Below are positions 1 through 6,613 of a DNA stretch of 6,758 bases, piece by piece. The notes under the pieces are model-generated. The model was not told the DNA's origin. It worked only from the letters and a program-made list of their open reading frames with translations, and did no database searches. Within the stretch, counting starts at the first letter, position 1, and each line of letters begins with the position of its first letter. The stretch is from JBJFGR01 sp051892875 (GTDB lineage Bacteria > Pseudomonadota > Gammaproteobacteria > Enterobacterales > Succinivibrionaceae): contig JBJFGR010000133.1 in assembly GCA_051892875.1 (NCBI GenBank), positions 1 to 6,758 on the forward strand, in the 5' to 3' direction. The translations under genes and the position numbers were made by a program.

Positions 1-1
1 C

Positions 2-544
2 TATTATGGTAAAACAGGTAACTCTGGAAATTGGGCAACGTTAGGCTGGACTAATCCTATTGCAATGCCCGGTAATCAGTTAGCAGCTATAGATGCACAA
101 CCAACTTGGACTATTTCTGATCAAATTATTACAGCTTCTACTCTTTGGGATAATATGCTAAGAATAGTACGAACCTTAAGTAAAATTCGTTATTTTACTA
201 CAAACTGGTATCATAAAACCGAAGATACAAGAAATTTAATCCAAAGTATAAGTGGTGGTGGTATTTTTAATACTGCTTTTCCTGCTGTTCCTGGTGGTGC
301 TGATGGTGATCAATCTAAAACGGAATTTTGGGAAAGAACAGGTAATACAGCTCCTAATGTTACACCTCCTACTGAAATTGTAAAAGAAGGTCTAGCTTCT
401 GCTAATTCAATGAACAATACAATTTCAAACTGTTATAACACCTGGCAATCACAATGTTTTAGCGCAGGAGGATTAGTTTATAATTTCTATACATGTCATA
501 ATAATTGTCATGGAAGTTGTTATGCAAATAGAGGACGTAGATAA
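2..544 (+). CDS. C-terminal part of a virion/appendage-like protein with a Cys/His-rich tail (5' end outside window)
   Basis: The frame is open from the first base to a TAA, so the ATG at 65 is probably internal and the 180 residues seen are only the C-terminal part. The body (visible residues about 1-130) is rich in Trp, Asn, Gly and Thr, with no signal peptide, membrane segment or catalytic motif; a GGG turn and Gly/Pro stretches lie near residues 83-97. This resembles phage structural or appendage proteins in general character, but I do not recognise a named family. The last 37 residues are different: cysteines at visible residues 144, 152, 165, 169 and 173, ending CHNNCHGSCYANRGRR. Regular Cys spacing right at a C-terminus, in an operon with a radical SAM/SPASM gene, suggests the tail is a modification substrate (inference). 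It could instead bind metal or form disulfides. The next gene starts 4 nt downstream. Confidence is high that it is coding, low for the role. Confidence 0.8.
   Translation, partial: YYGKTGNSGNWATLGWTNPIAMPGNQLAAIDAQPTWTISDQIITASTLWDNMLRIVRTLSKIRYFTTNWYHKTEDTRNLIQSISGGGIFNTAFPAVPGGADGDQSKTEFWERTGNTAPNVTPPTEIVKEGLASANSMNNTISNCYNTWQSQCFSAGGLVYNFYTCHNNCHGSCYANRGRR
494..541 (+). repeat. Tetrapeptide-repeat tail: CHNN, CHGS, CYAN, then RGRR
   Basis: This is a protein-level repeat inside the first gene. Three consecutive four-residue units follow the pattern Cys, His/Tyr, any residue, Asn/Ser. A basic RGRR cap follows, and then the stop codon. Two further cysteines lie upstream, encoded at 431 and 455, spaced 8 and then 13 residues before the first unit. 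A fixed period of four with Cys plus an aromatic or His in each unit recalls repeat-type core peptides of radical SAM RiPP systems, such as the His-Xaa-Ser type, but the sequence is not the same as any I can name. Confidence 0.75.
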
Positions 545-548
545 TATT

Positions 549-1265
549 ATGCAAATTAAAACAGGGTTACCTTACGATATAAATCAAATGACAGATATTT
601 CTGAACATGGTGCTATTATAGATATGTCTAACCTTAATTATCCAAATATAAATGAAGAGGATAATATTAGAGTTACATATATTTATTTAAGGAACACTGG
701 ATATTCAAATATAGATTTAGATTTTTCAAATACTGAATATTCTTTTAAAGAACAATTTTTATTGTATTATTTGAAAGGGGATATAGAATATATATTTGAA
801 GAATGTACTAACACTTGGATAAAAATTATAGGTTTTTATAATCAACAAGATTTTCCAGTCGAAAGTATTTTAACAAACGAAGAAATTGAAAACTTTATAA
901 AAAATAATAAAGATTATTTAAAAGAAATCAATCGATTTATTATTTCATTACCTTTATATCCTATTTCTAGATTAGATTTTAATAAAGATGAAAAATTAGA
1001 TTTTAATGAAATAGAAACAGTTAACGATAAAGTCTTTAATAATTCAATATGTGATATTATACGTAACCGATACTTCATGTTTATTTATGATACTTTAGAA
1101 AACGATACTCCTGTTTTTTATAAAAGTATTTTTACAGAAGATAACAACGAATTATTTGATACTATTCTTAAATTTACTCCTTTTTCGGTGTTATTATACG
1201 GAATGGGTCAAGAAAACTGGTCAGAATTTGTATCAGATGTAGAAAATTTAATTACTGAGAAATAA
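549..1265 (+). CDS. Unknown 238-aa acidic protein with an EF-hand-like loop
   Basis: I do not recognise a family. The ATG at 549 is preferred over an in-frame ATG at 510: it lies 4 nt after the previous stop, an AGAGGA sits upstream at 530-535 (spacing 13, rather long), and an earlier start would overlap the conserved-looking Cys tail of the previous gene with no ribosome site before it. The protein is soluble, rich in Asn, Asp, Glu, Ile and Phe, with no signal peptide. Residues 143-154 read DFNKDEKLDFNE, matching the calcium-ligand positions 1, 3, 5, 9 and 12 of an EF-hand loop. It sits second in a four-gene operon ending with a radical SAM enzyme, so it may be an accessory factor, for example in substrate recognition (inference). 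It could also be an unrelated virion or cargo protein. Confidence 0.8.
   Translation: MQIKTGLPYDINQMTDISEHGAIIDMSNLNYPNINEEDNIRVTYIYLRNTGYSNIDLDFSNTEYSFKEQFLLYYLKGDIEYIFEECTNTWIKIIGFYNQQDFPVESILTNEEIENFIKNNKDYLKEINRFIISLPLYPISRLDFNKDEKLDFNEIETVNDKVFNNSICDIIRNRYFMFIYDTLENDTPVFYKSIFTEDNNELFDTILKFTPFSVLLYGMGQENWSEFVSDVENLITEK
975..1010 (+). other. EF-hand-like (possibly calcium-binding) loop in the 238-aa protein
   Basis: Twelve codons encode DFNKDEKLDFNE. Acidic or Asn side chains fall at loop positions 1 (D), 3 (N), 5 (D), 9 (D) and 12 (E), with Leu at the usual hydrophobic position 8. Position 6 is Glu where Gly is typical, and I see only one loop, whereas EF-hands and dockerin repeats usually occur in pairs. 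Calcium binding is therefore possible but unproven. Confidence 0.45.
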
Positions 1266-1267
1266 CG

Positions 1268-2305
1268 ATGCTTAAAATAGCAAAAGCTTTACCTATTTCA
1301 ATATTAGAAGATAAAAATTTAAGATACAATCCTTCTATTTCATATGAAGAAGGAGATGATATTTATGCAGAACCTAAAGATTGGACTGTTGAAACATATT
1401 CGAATCAAATAAATTATTTAAAATACTTAGTTAGAAAACTAGCTTTAGATTTAGATAATTTAGACTTTTCATACAAAAAAATAAATATTGCTAAAAATGA
1501 TCTATTAGATTGGTGTTCAAAATCTGAATATTTATCAATTACTTTGAAATATGAAGATTTAAAACAATTTAAAAATATAAATATAACTGAACATGAACCA
1601 ATTACAGAAGAAGCATTAAATGAATTATTAAGTAGACAAGAATGTGGATTAAATTATTATGGAAATAAAGATACATTACAACTTCCTCAAGTAATAAAAC
1701 ACTATTTACAAATAAGAGGAGAATTAGATGTAACTATATTATTATTTAATATGGATTTATGCGAAAATATACCTCCTTGTTTAAATAAATGTAAAAAAGA
1801 TTTTGAAATTCCAAAATTAGAATCTAAATACTTACCAGAAAAAGCTATTTGGTCAATTTTAAAAAAAGAATATTATACTTTAATTCCTCCTCCAGAAAAA
1901 GAAGGATATTTTGAACATTATGCTCTTTATACTAATTTACCTAAAGAATTATATAGAAACATTATAATTGAAAATAAGATATTACACTACAATATTACAA
2001 ACAAAGCATTTATAGGTCATGTTGAATTAAATCAAACAAATCTAAACTTCTGTTGTAAAGATATGGCTGAAAATTTACCAAGAGAAGTAATTGTTTTAAA
2101 ATTAACAAGTGATGGACATTTTGTTTGTAGATTATCTTATAAACAATTACTATCTTCTCTTTATATTGGTTATCCTAGTATTCCTGTATGTATTATTGTT
2201 GATCCATTTACTTTATATGATTTTTTTATATTTAAGAAAAAAGATATTGACTTAGAAAAAACTAAAGAATTTTTAAAACCTTACTTTTTATTAAATAATG
2301 ACTAA
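1268..2305 (+). CDS. Unknown 345-aa Cys-containing protein, probable partner of the radical SAM enzyme
   Basis: I do not recognise a family. The ATG lies 2 nt after the preceding stop, with a weak GAGA ribosome site at 1257-1260 (spacing 7) inside the end of the previous gene. The stop overlaps the start of the radical SAM gene by 8 nt, and that start lacks a Shine-Dalgarno sequence, so the two are probably translated in a coupled way. There are nine cysteines, at residues 83, 126, 165, 171, 175, 262, 263, 287 and 308. Three form C-x5-C-x3-C (165-175), which might hold a metal or cluster, though a fourth conserved ligand is not obvious. Residues 270-325 look beta-rich with a hydrophobic segment, but no clear membrane helix or signal peptide is seen. 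Coupling with the enzyme suggests a helper role such as substrate binding (inference). Confidence 0.82.
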   Translation: MLKIAKALPISILEDKNLRYNPSISYEEGDDIYAEPKDWTVETYSNQINYLKYLVRKLALDLDNLDFSYKKINIAKNDLLDWCSKSEYLSITLKYEDLKQFKNINITEHEPITEEALNELLSRQECGLNYYGNKDTLQLPQVIKHYLQIRGELDVTILLFNMDLCENIPPCLNKCKKDFEIPKLESKYLPEKAIWSILKKEYYTLIPPPEKEGYFEHYALYTNLPKELYRNIIIENKILHYNITNKAFIGHVELNQTNLNFCCKDMAENLPREVIVLKLTSDGHFVCRLSYKQLLSSLYIGYPSIPVCIIVDPFTLYDFFIFKKKDIDLEKTKEFLKPYFLLNND

Positions 2306-3275
2306 AACTATATATATAAAATTAACAAACGCTTGTAATTTAAAATGTAAGCATTGTTATAATGAAATTTTACATAATCATAGTAATATGTCAAAAAATA
2401 TATTAGAAAAAGTAATTATTTATTTAAAATCATTAAATACTAATAATGAAGAAATAGATATACATTTACATGGAGGTGAACCTTTTATGTATGATATATC
2501 TAATATTCAATATCTTTTATATAAAACTAAAAATTTAAACTTTAAATGGACTATCACCACAAATTTAATATATGAAATAACAAAGGAACATTTAGATATT
2601 TTTAAACAGATGTTACCTTTTGATAATAATCCTTTTATTTTAACATCTTGGGATTATAAAATACGTTTTAAAGATGATCAACAAGAACTTTGGGAAAATA
2701 ATGTTAGGTTATTAAAAGAAAATAATATAAATGTACAACCTATTATATGCCTTACTAATATTTTAATAAAAGAAAAAGAACCTAAAGAAATCTTTAAATA
2801 TTTTATAGATAAAGGTATATATAATTTTAATTTTGAAAGAATAACTAATACCGGTAGAGCTTTAGATAATAATTTAAGACCTTATAACATCGATTTACAA
2901 AATTGGTTATTAAAAGCTTATAAACTATACGAAAAGAATAATAAACTTAAAATACCTTTATTTGAAGGAATTAAACAATCTATTAATGGTATTTTCTTAG
3001 GTTGTAGAAATAGATCTTGTATGAATGATGTAATTACTATAAATCCAGACGGTACAATAGCAGGATGTCCTAATACTTGTGATAAAAAATATGGTAATTT
3101 AGACAAAATAGATACAAAAATAAAAGAAAATTTAATAAACTTAGAAAAACAAAGATCTATAAATTGTTTGACTTGTAAATTTTTTAAATACTGCAACGGA
3201 GATTGTTTTCAGTTAATTTTCGATGAAACAGGATGTCCAGGAATGAAAAGTATTTATAGTTATATTTTAGATTAA
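2298..3275 (+). CDS. Radical SAM/SPASM-domain protein, putative peptide or protein maturase
   Basis: Residues 13-20, CNLKCKHC, give the CxxxCxxC motif that binds the radical SAM 4Fe-4S cluster, and HGGEP at 58-62 is the SAM-amino-group motif on strand beta-2. The C-terminal third carries a SPASM set: C236, C241, C257, C290, C293, C299, C303 and C313. By analogy with anaerobic sulfatase-maturing enzymes, C236/C241/C257/C303 would hold auxiliary cluster I and C290/C293/C299/C313 auxiliary cluster II; C261 is extra. Family members modify Cys, Ser, Tyr, Trp, His or Lys side chains of peptides or proteins, by thioether or carbon crosslinks, formylglycine formation and similar reactions. The first cluster motif starts at residue 13, so there is no N-terminal RRE domain for leader binding. 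At 325 aa it is short but complete. The best candidate substrate is the Cys-rich tail encoded first in this operon (inference). The reaction cannot be told from sequence. Confidence 0.93.
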   Translation: MTKTIYIKLTNACNLKCKHCYNEILHNHSNMSKNILEKVIIYLKSLNTNNEEIDIHLHGGEPFMYDISNIQYLLYKTKNLNFKWTITTNLIYEITKEHLDIFKQMLPFDNNPFILTSWDYKIRFKDDQQELWENNVRLLKENNINVQPIICLTNILIKEKEPKEIFKYFIDKGIYNFNFERITNTGRALDNNLRPYNIDLQNWLLKAYKLYEKNNKLKIPLFEGIKQSINGIFLGCRNRSCMNDVITINPDGTIAGCPNTCDKKYGNLDKIDTKIKENLINLEKQRSINCLTCKFFKYCNGDCFQLIFDETGCPGMKSIYSYILD

Positions 3276-3428
3276 TTTTAAATTTTTTATCTTTATATTT
3301 CAATAAGTTAATACTAAAAATATACTATTTGGAAATTTAATTTAAAATTTTTTATTTGATTCATACTTCTATTATATATAATAAAATATCTAAATCGTAC
3401 ATTACTTGTCCATATGACGAAGAATACC

Positions 3429-3458
3429 TATTAAATACCAATAATATTTAATATTTTT
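3429..3458 (+). terminator. Weak all-AT hairpin plus five T; possible terminator of the left operon
   Basis: TATTAAATA (3429-3437) and TATTTAATA (3445-3453) form a perfect 9-bp inverted repeat with a 7-base loop, immediately followed by TTTTT. The shape is that of an intrinsic terminator, but the stem has no GC pair and lies about 150 bases after the radical SAM stop. Such repeats arise easily in AT-rich DNA. Confidence 0.3.
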
Positions 3459-3529
3459 AAAATTTAATAATCTTATAATAATCCTAAATACTTTTAATAA
3501 TTGTTTTACATTTTATAGTTTCTATTACA

Positions 3530-3567
3530 TATATAAAATATATATTAACGTGTGCGCGACGCGAGGA
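3530..3567 (+). promoter_or_regulatory. Promoter-like TATAAAATA, GC-rich island and ribosome site before the 95-aa gene
   Basis: TATAAAATA at 3532-3540 resembles a -10 element or a phage late promoter box. No well-spaced -35 is seen; TTTACA at 3505-3510 is too far away. The 20 bases at 3548-3567 are 14/20 G+C in otherwise very AT-rich surroundings and contain GCGCGACGCG. The island ends in GAGGA (3563-3567), a good Shine-Dalgarno sequence 9 bases before the ATG at 3577. The ribosome site is well supported; the promoter is tentative. Confidence 0.4.
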
Positions 3568-3576
3568 TTTTATAAA

Positions 3577-3864
3577 ATGTTAAAAATTGAAGTAAAAACA
3601 ATCAATGGTTTGACACAAGATTATTTACTTTATTCTAATTACTATTACTTAAATATCGGTAATAAGAAAAATCTTTTAAGTTTATACAATGTACTTCATG
3701 ATTTTATTTGTGGAAGATTTAAAAACAGTTCCCCTTTGTTTAAAGTAAATTTTAATGATAAGTTTTTATATATTCGTAATATGACAACAAATAAGGTATT
3801 AGGTATTAATAAGTCAGAAGTATCAGCATTAGTACAATCGATTGAAGCTGAGTTAACAAAGTAA
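3577..3864 (+). CDS. Unknown 95-aa protein
   Basis: I do not recognise it. The ATG at 3577 is chosen over an in-frame GTG at 3550 because GAGGA at 3563-3567 is well placed for it, and the GTG start would put the GC-rich leader into protein. The product is small, soluble and mildly basic, with a Tyr-rich stretch (YSNYYYLN, residues 19-26), a single Cys at about residue 45 and a likely amphipathic C-terminal helix ending SIEAELTK. There is no signal peptide or membrane segment. It stands alone on the + strand, with its own leader and a terminator directly after its stop, so it appears to be a monocistronic unit between the radical SAM operon and the convergent minus-strand operon. Confidence 0.75.
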   Translation: MLKIEVKTINGLTQDYLLYSNYYYLNIGNKKNLLSLYNVLHDFICGRFKNSSPLFKVNFNDKFLYIRNMTTNKVLGINKSEVSALVQSIEAELTK

Positions 3865-3869
3865 AAAAG

Positions 3870-3896
3870 AAGGGTTAGTTTTTATTTCTAACCCTT
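3870..3896. terminator. Bidirectional hairpin terminator between convergent genes
   Basis: AAGGGTTAG (3870-3878) and CTAACCCTT (3888-3896) form a perfect 9-bp stem with a 9-base T-rich loop. It sits between the stop of the 95-aa gene (3864) and the stop of the leftward 743-aa gene (3905). Read on the minus strand, the stem is followed by CTTTTTTAC, a strong U-tract; on the plus strand the following TATTAATTTTA is weaker. It should therefore terminate the minus-strand operon well and the plus-strand gene moderately. Confidence 0.85.
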
Positions 3897-3904
3897 TATT
3901 AATT

Positions 3905-6136
3905 TTATACGTCTATTTCATTTAGGTTTTTTGTTTCTATTTTACCTGTATCAAGATTTTTAACTTTTACTTTTACATCTGTATCATCTTGATCGTTTAC
4001 TAAGACGTCTATAATTTGATATTCTGGCTCATTTGGCATAGGAGCAGCAGGCATATCTTCTTCAGGTCCATATCCACCAGAACCTCCTCCTATATTTATG
4101 TCTCCAAAACTAGCCGCTGGAGCACTATTTCCTTCTGGAGTATCCATACCCATATCAGGAGTGTCATTCGTTGATTCTGGAGCTTCTGGTGAGTCCTGAG
4201 ATACATTTACTGTTGTATTATTGCTATCCTGAGCTGGACCAGTAGCGAAATCAGCTGGAGAATCGTCTTCTTTTAATTCTGTATTTTTAGTTTTATTGAA
4301 GATTGATTCAGTTTGTGTAGATGTTTTTACATAAGGTAACATCATTAACATAGTATCATTTAAGTCTAATTGTCCATTTTTACCAGCTTCAACAATTTGA
4401 TCAACTAATAAATTGAAATCAGTTGGAGATAATTTACTTTTATATTTGACAATTTCATTCATAACTTGATCATCAGGTAAGTTATTATCAACCAGTCGAC
4501 TTAAGTTATTGATTATACCTGTAATGTTGGCTTGAGAATCACTTGATGGATTGTTTAAAGTTTTTTGATATTCACTTTTAGCAGCATCTAAGTCTTTCTT
4601 CCAAATAGGATTACCGATTGAATCATATTTATTTGCTCTATACCAGTCACCGAAAGCTTTAAATTGAGCAGTATTATGAGGAGAACGTACTGCAAAGTCT
4701 GCCTTTGTTAAATTAGGTCTATTCGGGTCTTGTACATAGTTTTTAGTTAAAATATCTTCGTCTGGGTTAATATCAATACCATATTTTGGATTAACTGTGT
4801 CTAAGATATATTTTCTAAATTCTTCTTTATCAAGAGGGCGTCCTGTTTTAGGGTCAAGATATTTTTTAAACAAGGCATCCCAATCCCAATAAATAGCATT
4901 AGTCATCATTTCTTTATTATAGTCTGCTATGGCTTGCTGTTCATGTTCCTCGTGATTAGGATCCAAAGCTAAGTTATGACGACCATACTCATCTTTACCT
5001 GCTAACCATTTCAAATATTCTTTAGCTCTGGTTACAGCTTTTGCATATTTTACGTTTTCAAATGGAGTACCAGGGAAACCCATAACTTCTTTTAATTCTG
5101 TTTCTTCGTCTAAGGCTTCTTTTTTATCTTTATCGGCGGTATACGCAATAGCAGAACCTAATGTACCTGTTGTAACTCCACCTCCGAAACATTCACCTAG
5201 CGTAGAATTTTGAATTGGTTTAAATGGAGCATCTGTATCATGAAGTGCATAAACGATTCTAACTTCTTGCATTGCAGTTTCTCTTGTTGGAAATACTGCA
5301 GCGTGATCGAGATTATCTGTTAATAAATTGCTTTCTTGCCAATCTTGATTTAAATATAATGAAGACTCGTGATTTTTGTCTTGATATTCTAAGTACCACA
5401 ACATATCTTTATCTAATTGGTTTTCTTCATTTATTGATTCTGGAAATTCTTTTGTTTTAGTTTGATGCCATTTTGAAGGATCTAATTCACTTTGTTTCAT
5501 GAATTGTGTAGCATTTTTATATGCAGCTCTTCCCATTTTTACAGTAGGTTTTCTATTCTGTAACTTTAATTCATCGGCATCAGCTTTAGTCCAAGACATT
5601 TTATCACCGATTTTCATTCCATCTGCAGTAGTTTTATTATTTAAGATATTATACCAAGGACTATCAGGAAGAATGTTAAATCCGCCCTTTGCTTCATGTA
5701 ATTGTATACCTTTAGGAAGAGGCATATTATGAGATTTTAACCAAAAGTGTAATTCTGCTACTGAGTTAAACAATTCTACTTTATCATTGTAAGACAAGCA
5801 GAGATTATTATTTTGTTTAAAGATTCTAGCATTTTTATTTCTTAATGTTGCAGTATTACCTTCTTCATTAATTTTCCATTCATTTGAACCTTCTTCGGTA
5901 TTTAATTTTTTAATTTGGTTAAGAATGGATTGTAATTCATCAGATACTTCTAAAGATTGAGTGATTTTATCTAATGCCATCTTTGTTAATTTAGTTTTAT
6001 CGACAGATTCGTTTTCGGTACTATCATCAAAATTTAAATCTGGTTTAGATGGATTAAACGGTTTTGGAGCATTCGCAACAGAAGTATAAGTATCATCTGC
6101 TTCATTAAGCAATTTAATATCGTTTTCTTTTTTCAT
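3905..6136 (-). CDS. Large hydrophilic 743-aa protein of unknown function, possibly phage structural/internal
   Basis: I do not recognise a family. The protein is acidic, has no signal peptide or membrane helix, and has only two cysteines. Visible regions are: a charged N-terminus (1-60); a mixed region (about 90-300) with many Trp, Tyr and Asn; a Gly-rich motif GECFGGGVTTGTLGSA at 314-329; a helical, charged region (about 340-620); a low-complexity Pro/Asn/Ser/Asp/Gly linker (about 623-704, including GGGSGGYG); and a compact beta-like tail at 706-743 containing DVKVKVKNLDTGKIE. L-x-E followed by Ala occurs at residues 10-13 and 146-149, and LGE at 313-315, the form cleaved by T4-type prohead proteases, but such triplets are expected by chance in a protein this rich in Leu and Glu. 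It follows the 154-aa gene with a one-base stop/start overlap and has AAAGG at 6146-6150 as ribosome site. A virion or prohead-internal role is a guess. Confidence 0.85.
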   Translation of the reverse strand: MKKENDIKLLNEADDTYTSVANAPKPFNPSKPDLNFDDSTENESVDKTKLTKMALDKITQSLEVSDELQSILNQIKKLNTEEGSNEWKINEEGNTATLRNKNARIFKQNNNLCLSYNDKVELFNSVAELHFWLKSHNMPLPKGIQLHEAKGGFNILPDSPWYNILNNKTTADGMKIGDKMSWTKADADELKLQNRKPTVKMGRAAYKNATQFMKQSELDPSKWHQTKTKEFPESINEENQLDKDMLWYLEYQDKNHESSLYLNQDWQESNLLTDNLDHAAVFPTRETAMQEVRIVYALHDTDAPFKPIQNSTLGECFGGGVTTGTLGSAIAYTADKDKKEALDEETELKEVMGFPGTPFENVKYAKAVTRAKEYLKWLAGKDEYGRHNLALDPNHEEHEQQAIADYNKEMMTNAIYWDWDALFKKYLDPKTGRPLDKEEFRKYILDTVNPKYGIDINPDEDILTKNYVQDPNRPNLTKADFAVRSPHNTAQFKAFGDWYRANKYDSIGNPIWKKDLDAAKSEYQKTLNNPSSDSQANITGIINNLSRLVDNNLPDDQVMNEIVKYKSKLSPTDFNLLVDQIVEAGKNGQLDLNDTMLMMLPYVKTSTQTESIFNKTKNTELKEDDSPADFATGPAQDSNNTTVNVSQDSPEAPESTNDTPDMGMDTPEGNSAPAASFGDINIGGGSGGYGPEEDMPAAPMPNEPEYQIIDVLVNDQDDTDVKVKVKNLDTGKIETKNLNEIDV

Positions 6137-6600
6137 TAGATTTGACCTTTGTTATATTCGTCTCTGATTCTGTGTAAATAATCAACAAAACTTTCGTTTT
6201 CTTTGGCTTTTAAATAATCGAAATTCTTTTTATTTTTAGAATTTTGCCATACAGTCATCCAATCTTCTTCGTTTGCTTCTGTGACTGAATCATTATTATG
6301 TAATTCTTCTCTGTTAAAAGTACTTTCGGCCCGAGTTAAAATATCTTCATCTACACCTTTTTTAACCAAACTACGAATCAATGCATTTTTAATTATTTCA
6401 GGTTGGAATTTATTTTTACTACTGTTAACGAAAGAATTAACATCATTAACAATGTTTTGAAATTTTTTATCTTTCTTAGTTAGAGTTTTTACAATATTAT
6501 GATAAGTAGTATGGTTTGATAAGTCAACTAAGCCATAAATATCCATAAAAGTCATAATAAAATATTCATTGACTAATTCATCTAATTCTTCCGGAGACAT
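6136..6600 (-). CDS. Unknown 154-aa protein, first gene of the leftward operon
   Basis: I do not recognise it. The start is supported by AAAGGA at 6611-6616 on the minus strand, 10 bases before the ATG. The protein is highly charged and mostly helical in character, with an acidic N-terminus (MSPEELDELVNEYF), a Lys-rich middle (about residues 40-80), an acidic segment around SVTEANEEDW, and a C-terminal part with several aromatic residues. There are no cysteines, signal peptide or membrane helix. Its TAA shares one base with the ATG of the 743-aa gene, so the two are probably translationally coupled and may form a complex or act in the same process, perhaps virion assembly (inference). Confidence 0.82.
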   Translation of the reverse strand: MSPEELDELVNEYFIMTFMDIYGLVDLSNHTTYHNIVKTLTKKDKKFQNIVNDVNSFVNSSKNKFQPEIIKNALIRSLVKKGVDEDILTRAESTFNREELHNNDSVTEANEEDWMTVWQNSKNKKNFDYLKAKENESFVDYLHRIRDEYNKGQI

Positions 6601-6613
6601 TTATTAAAAATCC

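Larger units (their letters stand above)
3276..3576. other. AT-rich non-coding region between the radical SAM operon and the 95-aa gene
   Basis: About 300 bases without a convincing gene. It is extremely AT-rich, with runs such as AAATTTTTTAT near 3283 and again near 3346. It contains an all-AT hairpin followed by five T (3429-3458) and, just before the next gene, a short GC-rich island (3548-3567). A frame from about 3355 to 3450 stays open for roughly 31 codons (ending in NTNNI and TAA) but has only a TTG start and no ribosome site, so I do not call it a gene. Confidence 0.6.

Noticed and set aside
494..541. Cys tail as a c-type heme site or zinc finger
   Set aside because: There is no CxxCH heme motif, and the CxxxC spacing does not match common zinc fingers; metal binding remains possible but is not the best explanation.
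510..548. Earlier in-frame ATGs (510 and 522) for the second gene
   Set aside because: They would overlap the Cys-tail codons of the first gene, have no ribosome site, and the extra residues are simply the other frame of the repeat; the ATG at 549 fits better.
1576..1583. Exact T4-type late promoter box TATAAATA
   Set aside because: It sits inside the 345-aa coding region with no gene start nearby; a chance match at this base composition.
2918..3196. Minus-strand 92-codon open frame
   Set aside because: It lies wholly opposite the SPASM region of the radical SAM gene, whose cysteine motifs fix the coding strand.
3355..3450. Short open frame ending NTNNI before the AT hairpin
   Set aside because: No ATG or GTG start and no Shine-Dalgarno; it could be a gene remnant, but AT-rich DNA gives such frames by chance.
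5272..5460. Plus-strand 62-codon open frame
   Set aside because: Antisense shadow of the 743-aa gene, with no ribosome site or recognisable content.
5499..5732. Plus-strand 77-codon open frame with a hydrophobic stretch
   Set aside because: Antisense shadow of the 743-aa gene; hydrophobic residues come from the reverse complement of a charged AT-rich coding sequence.
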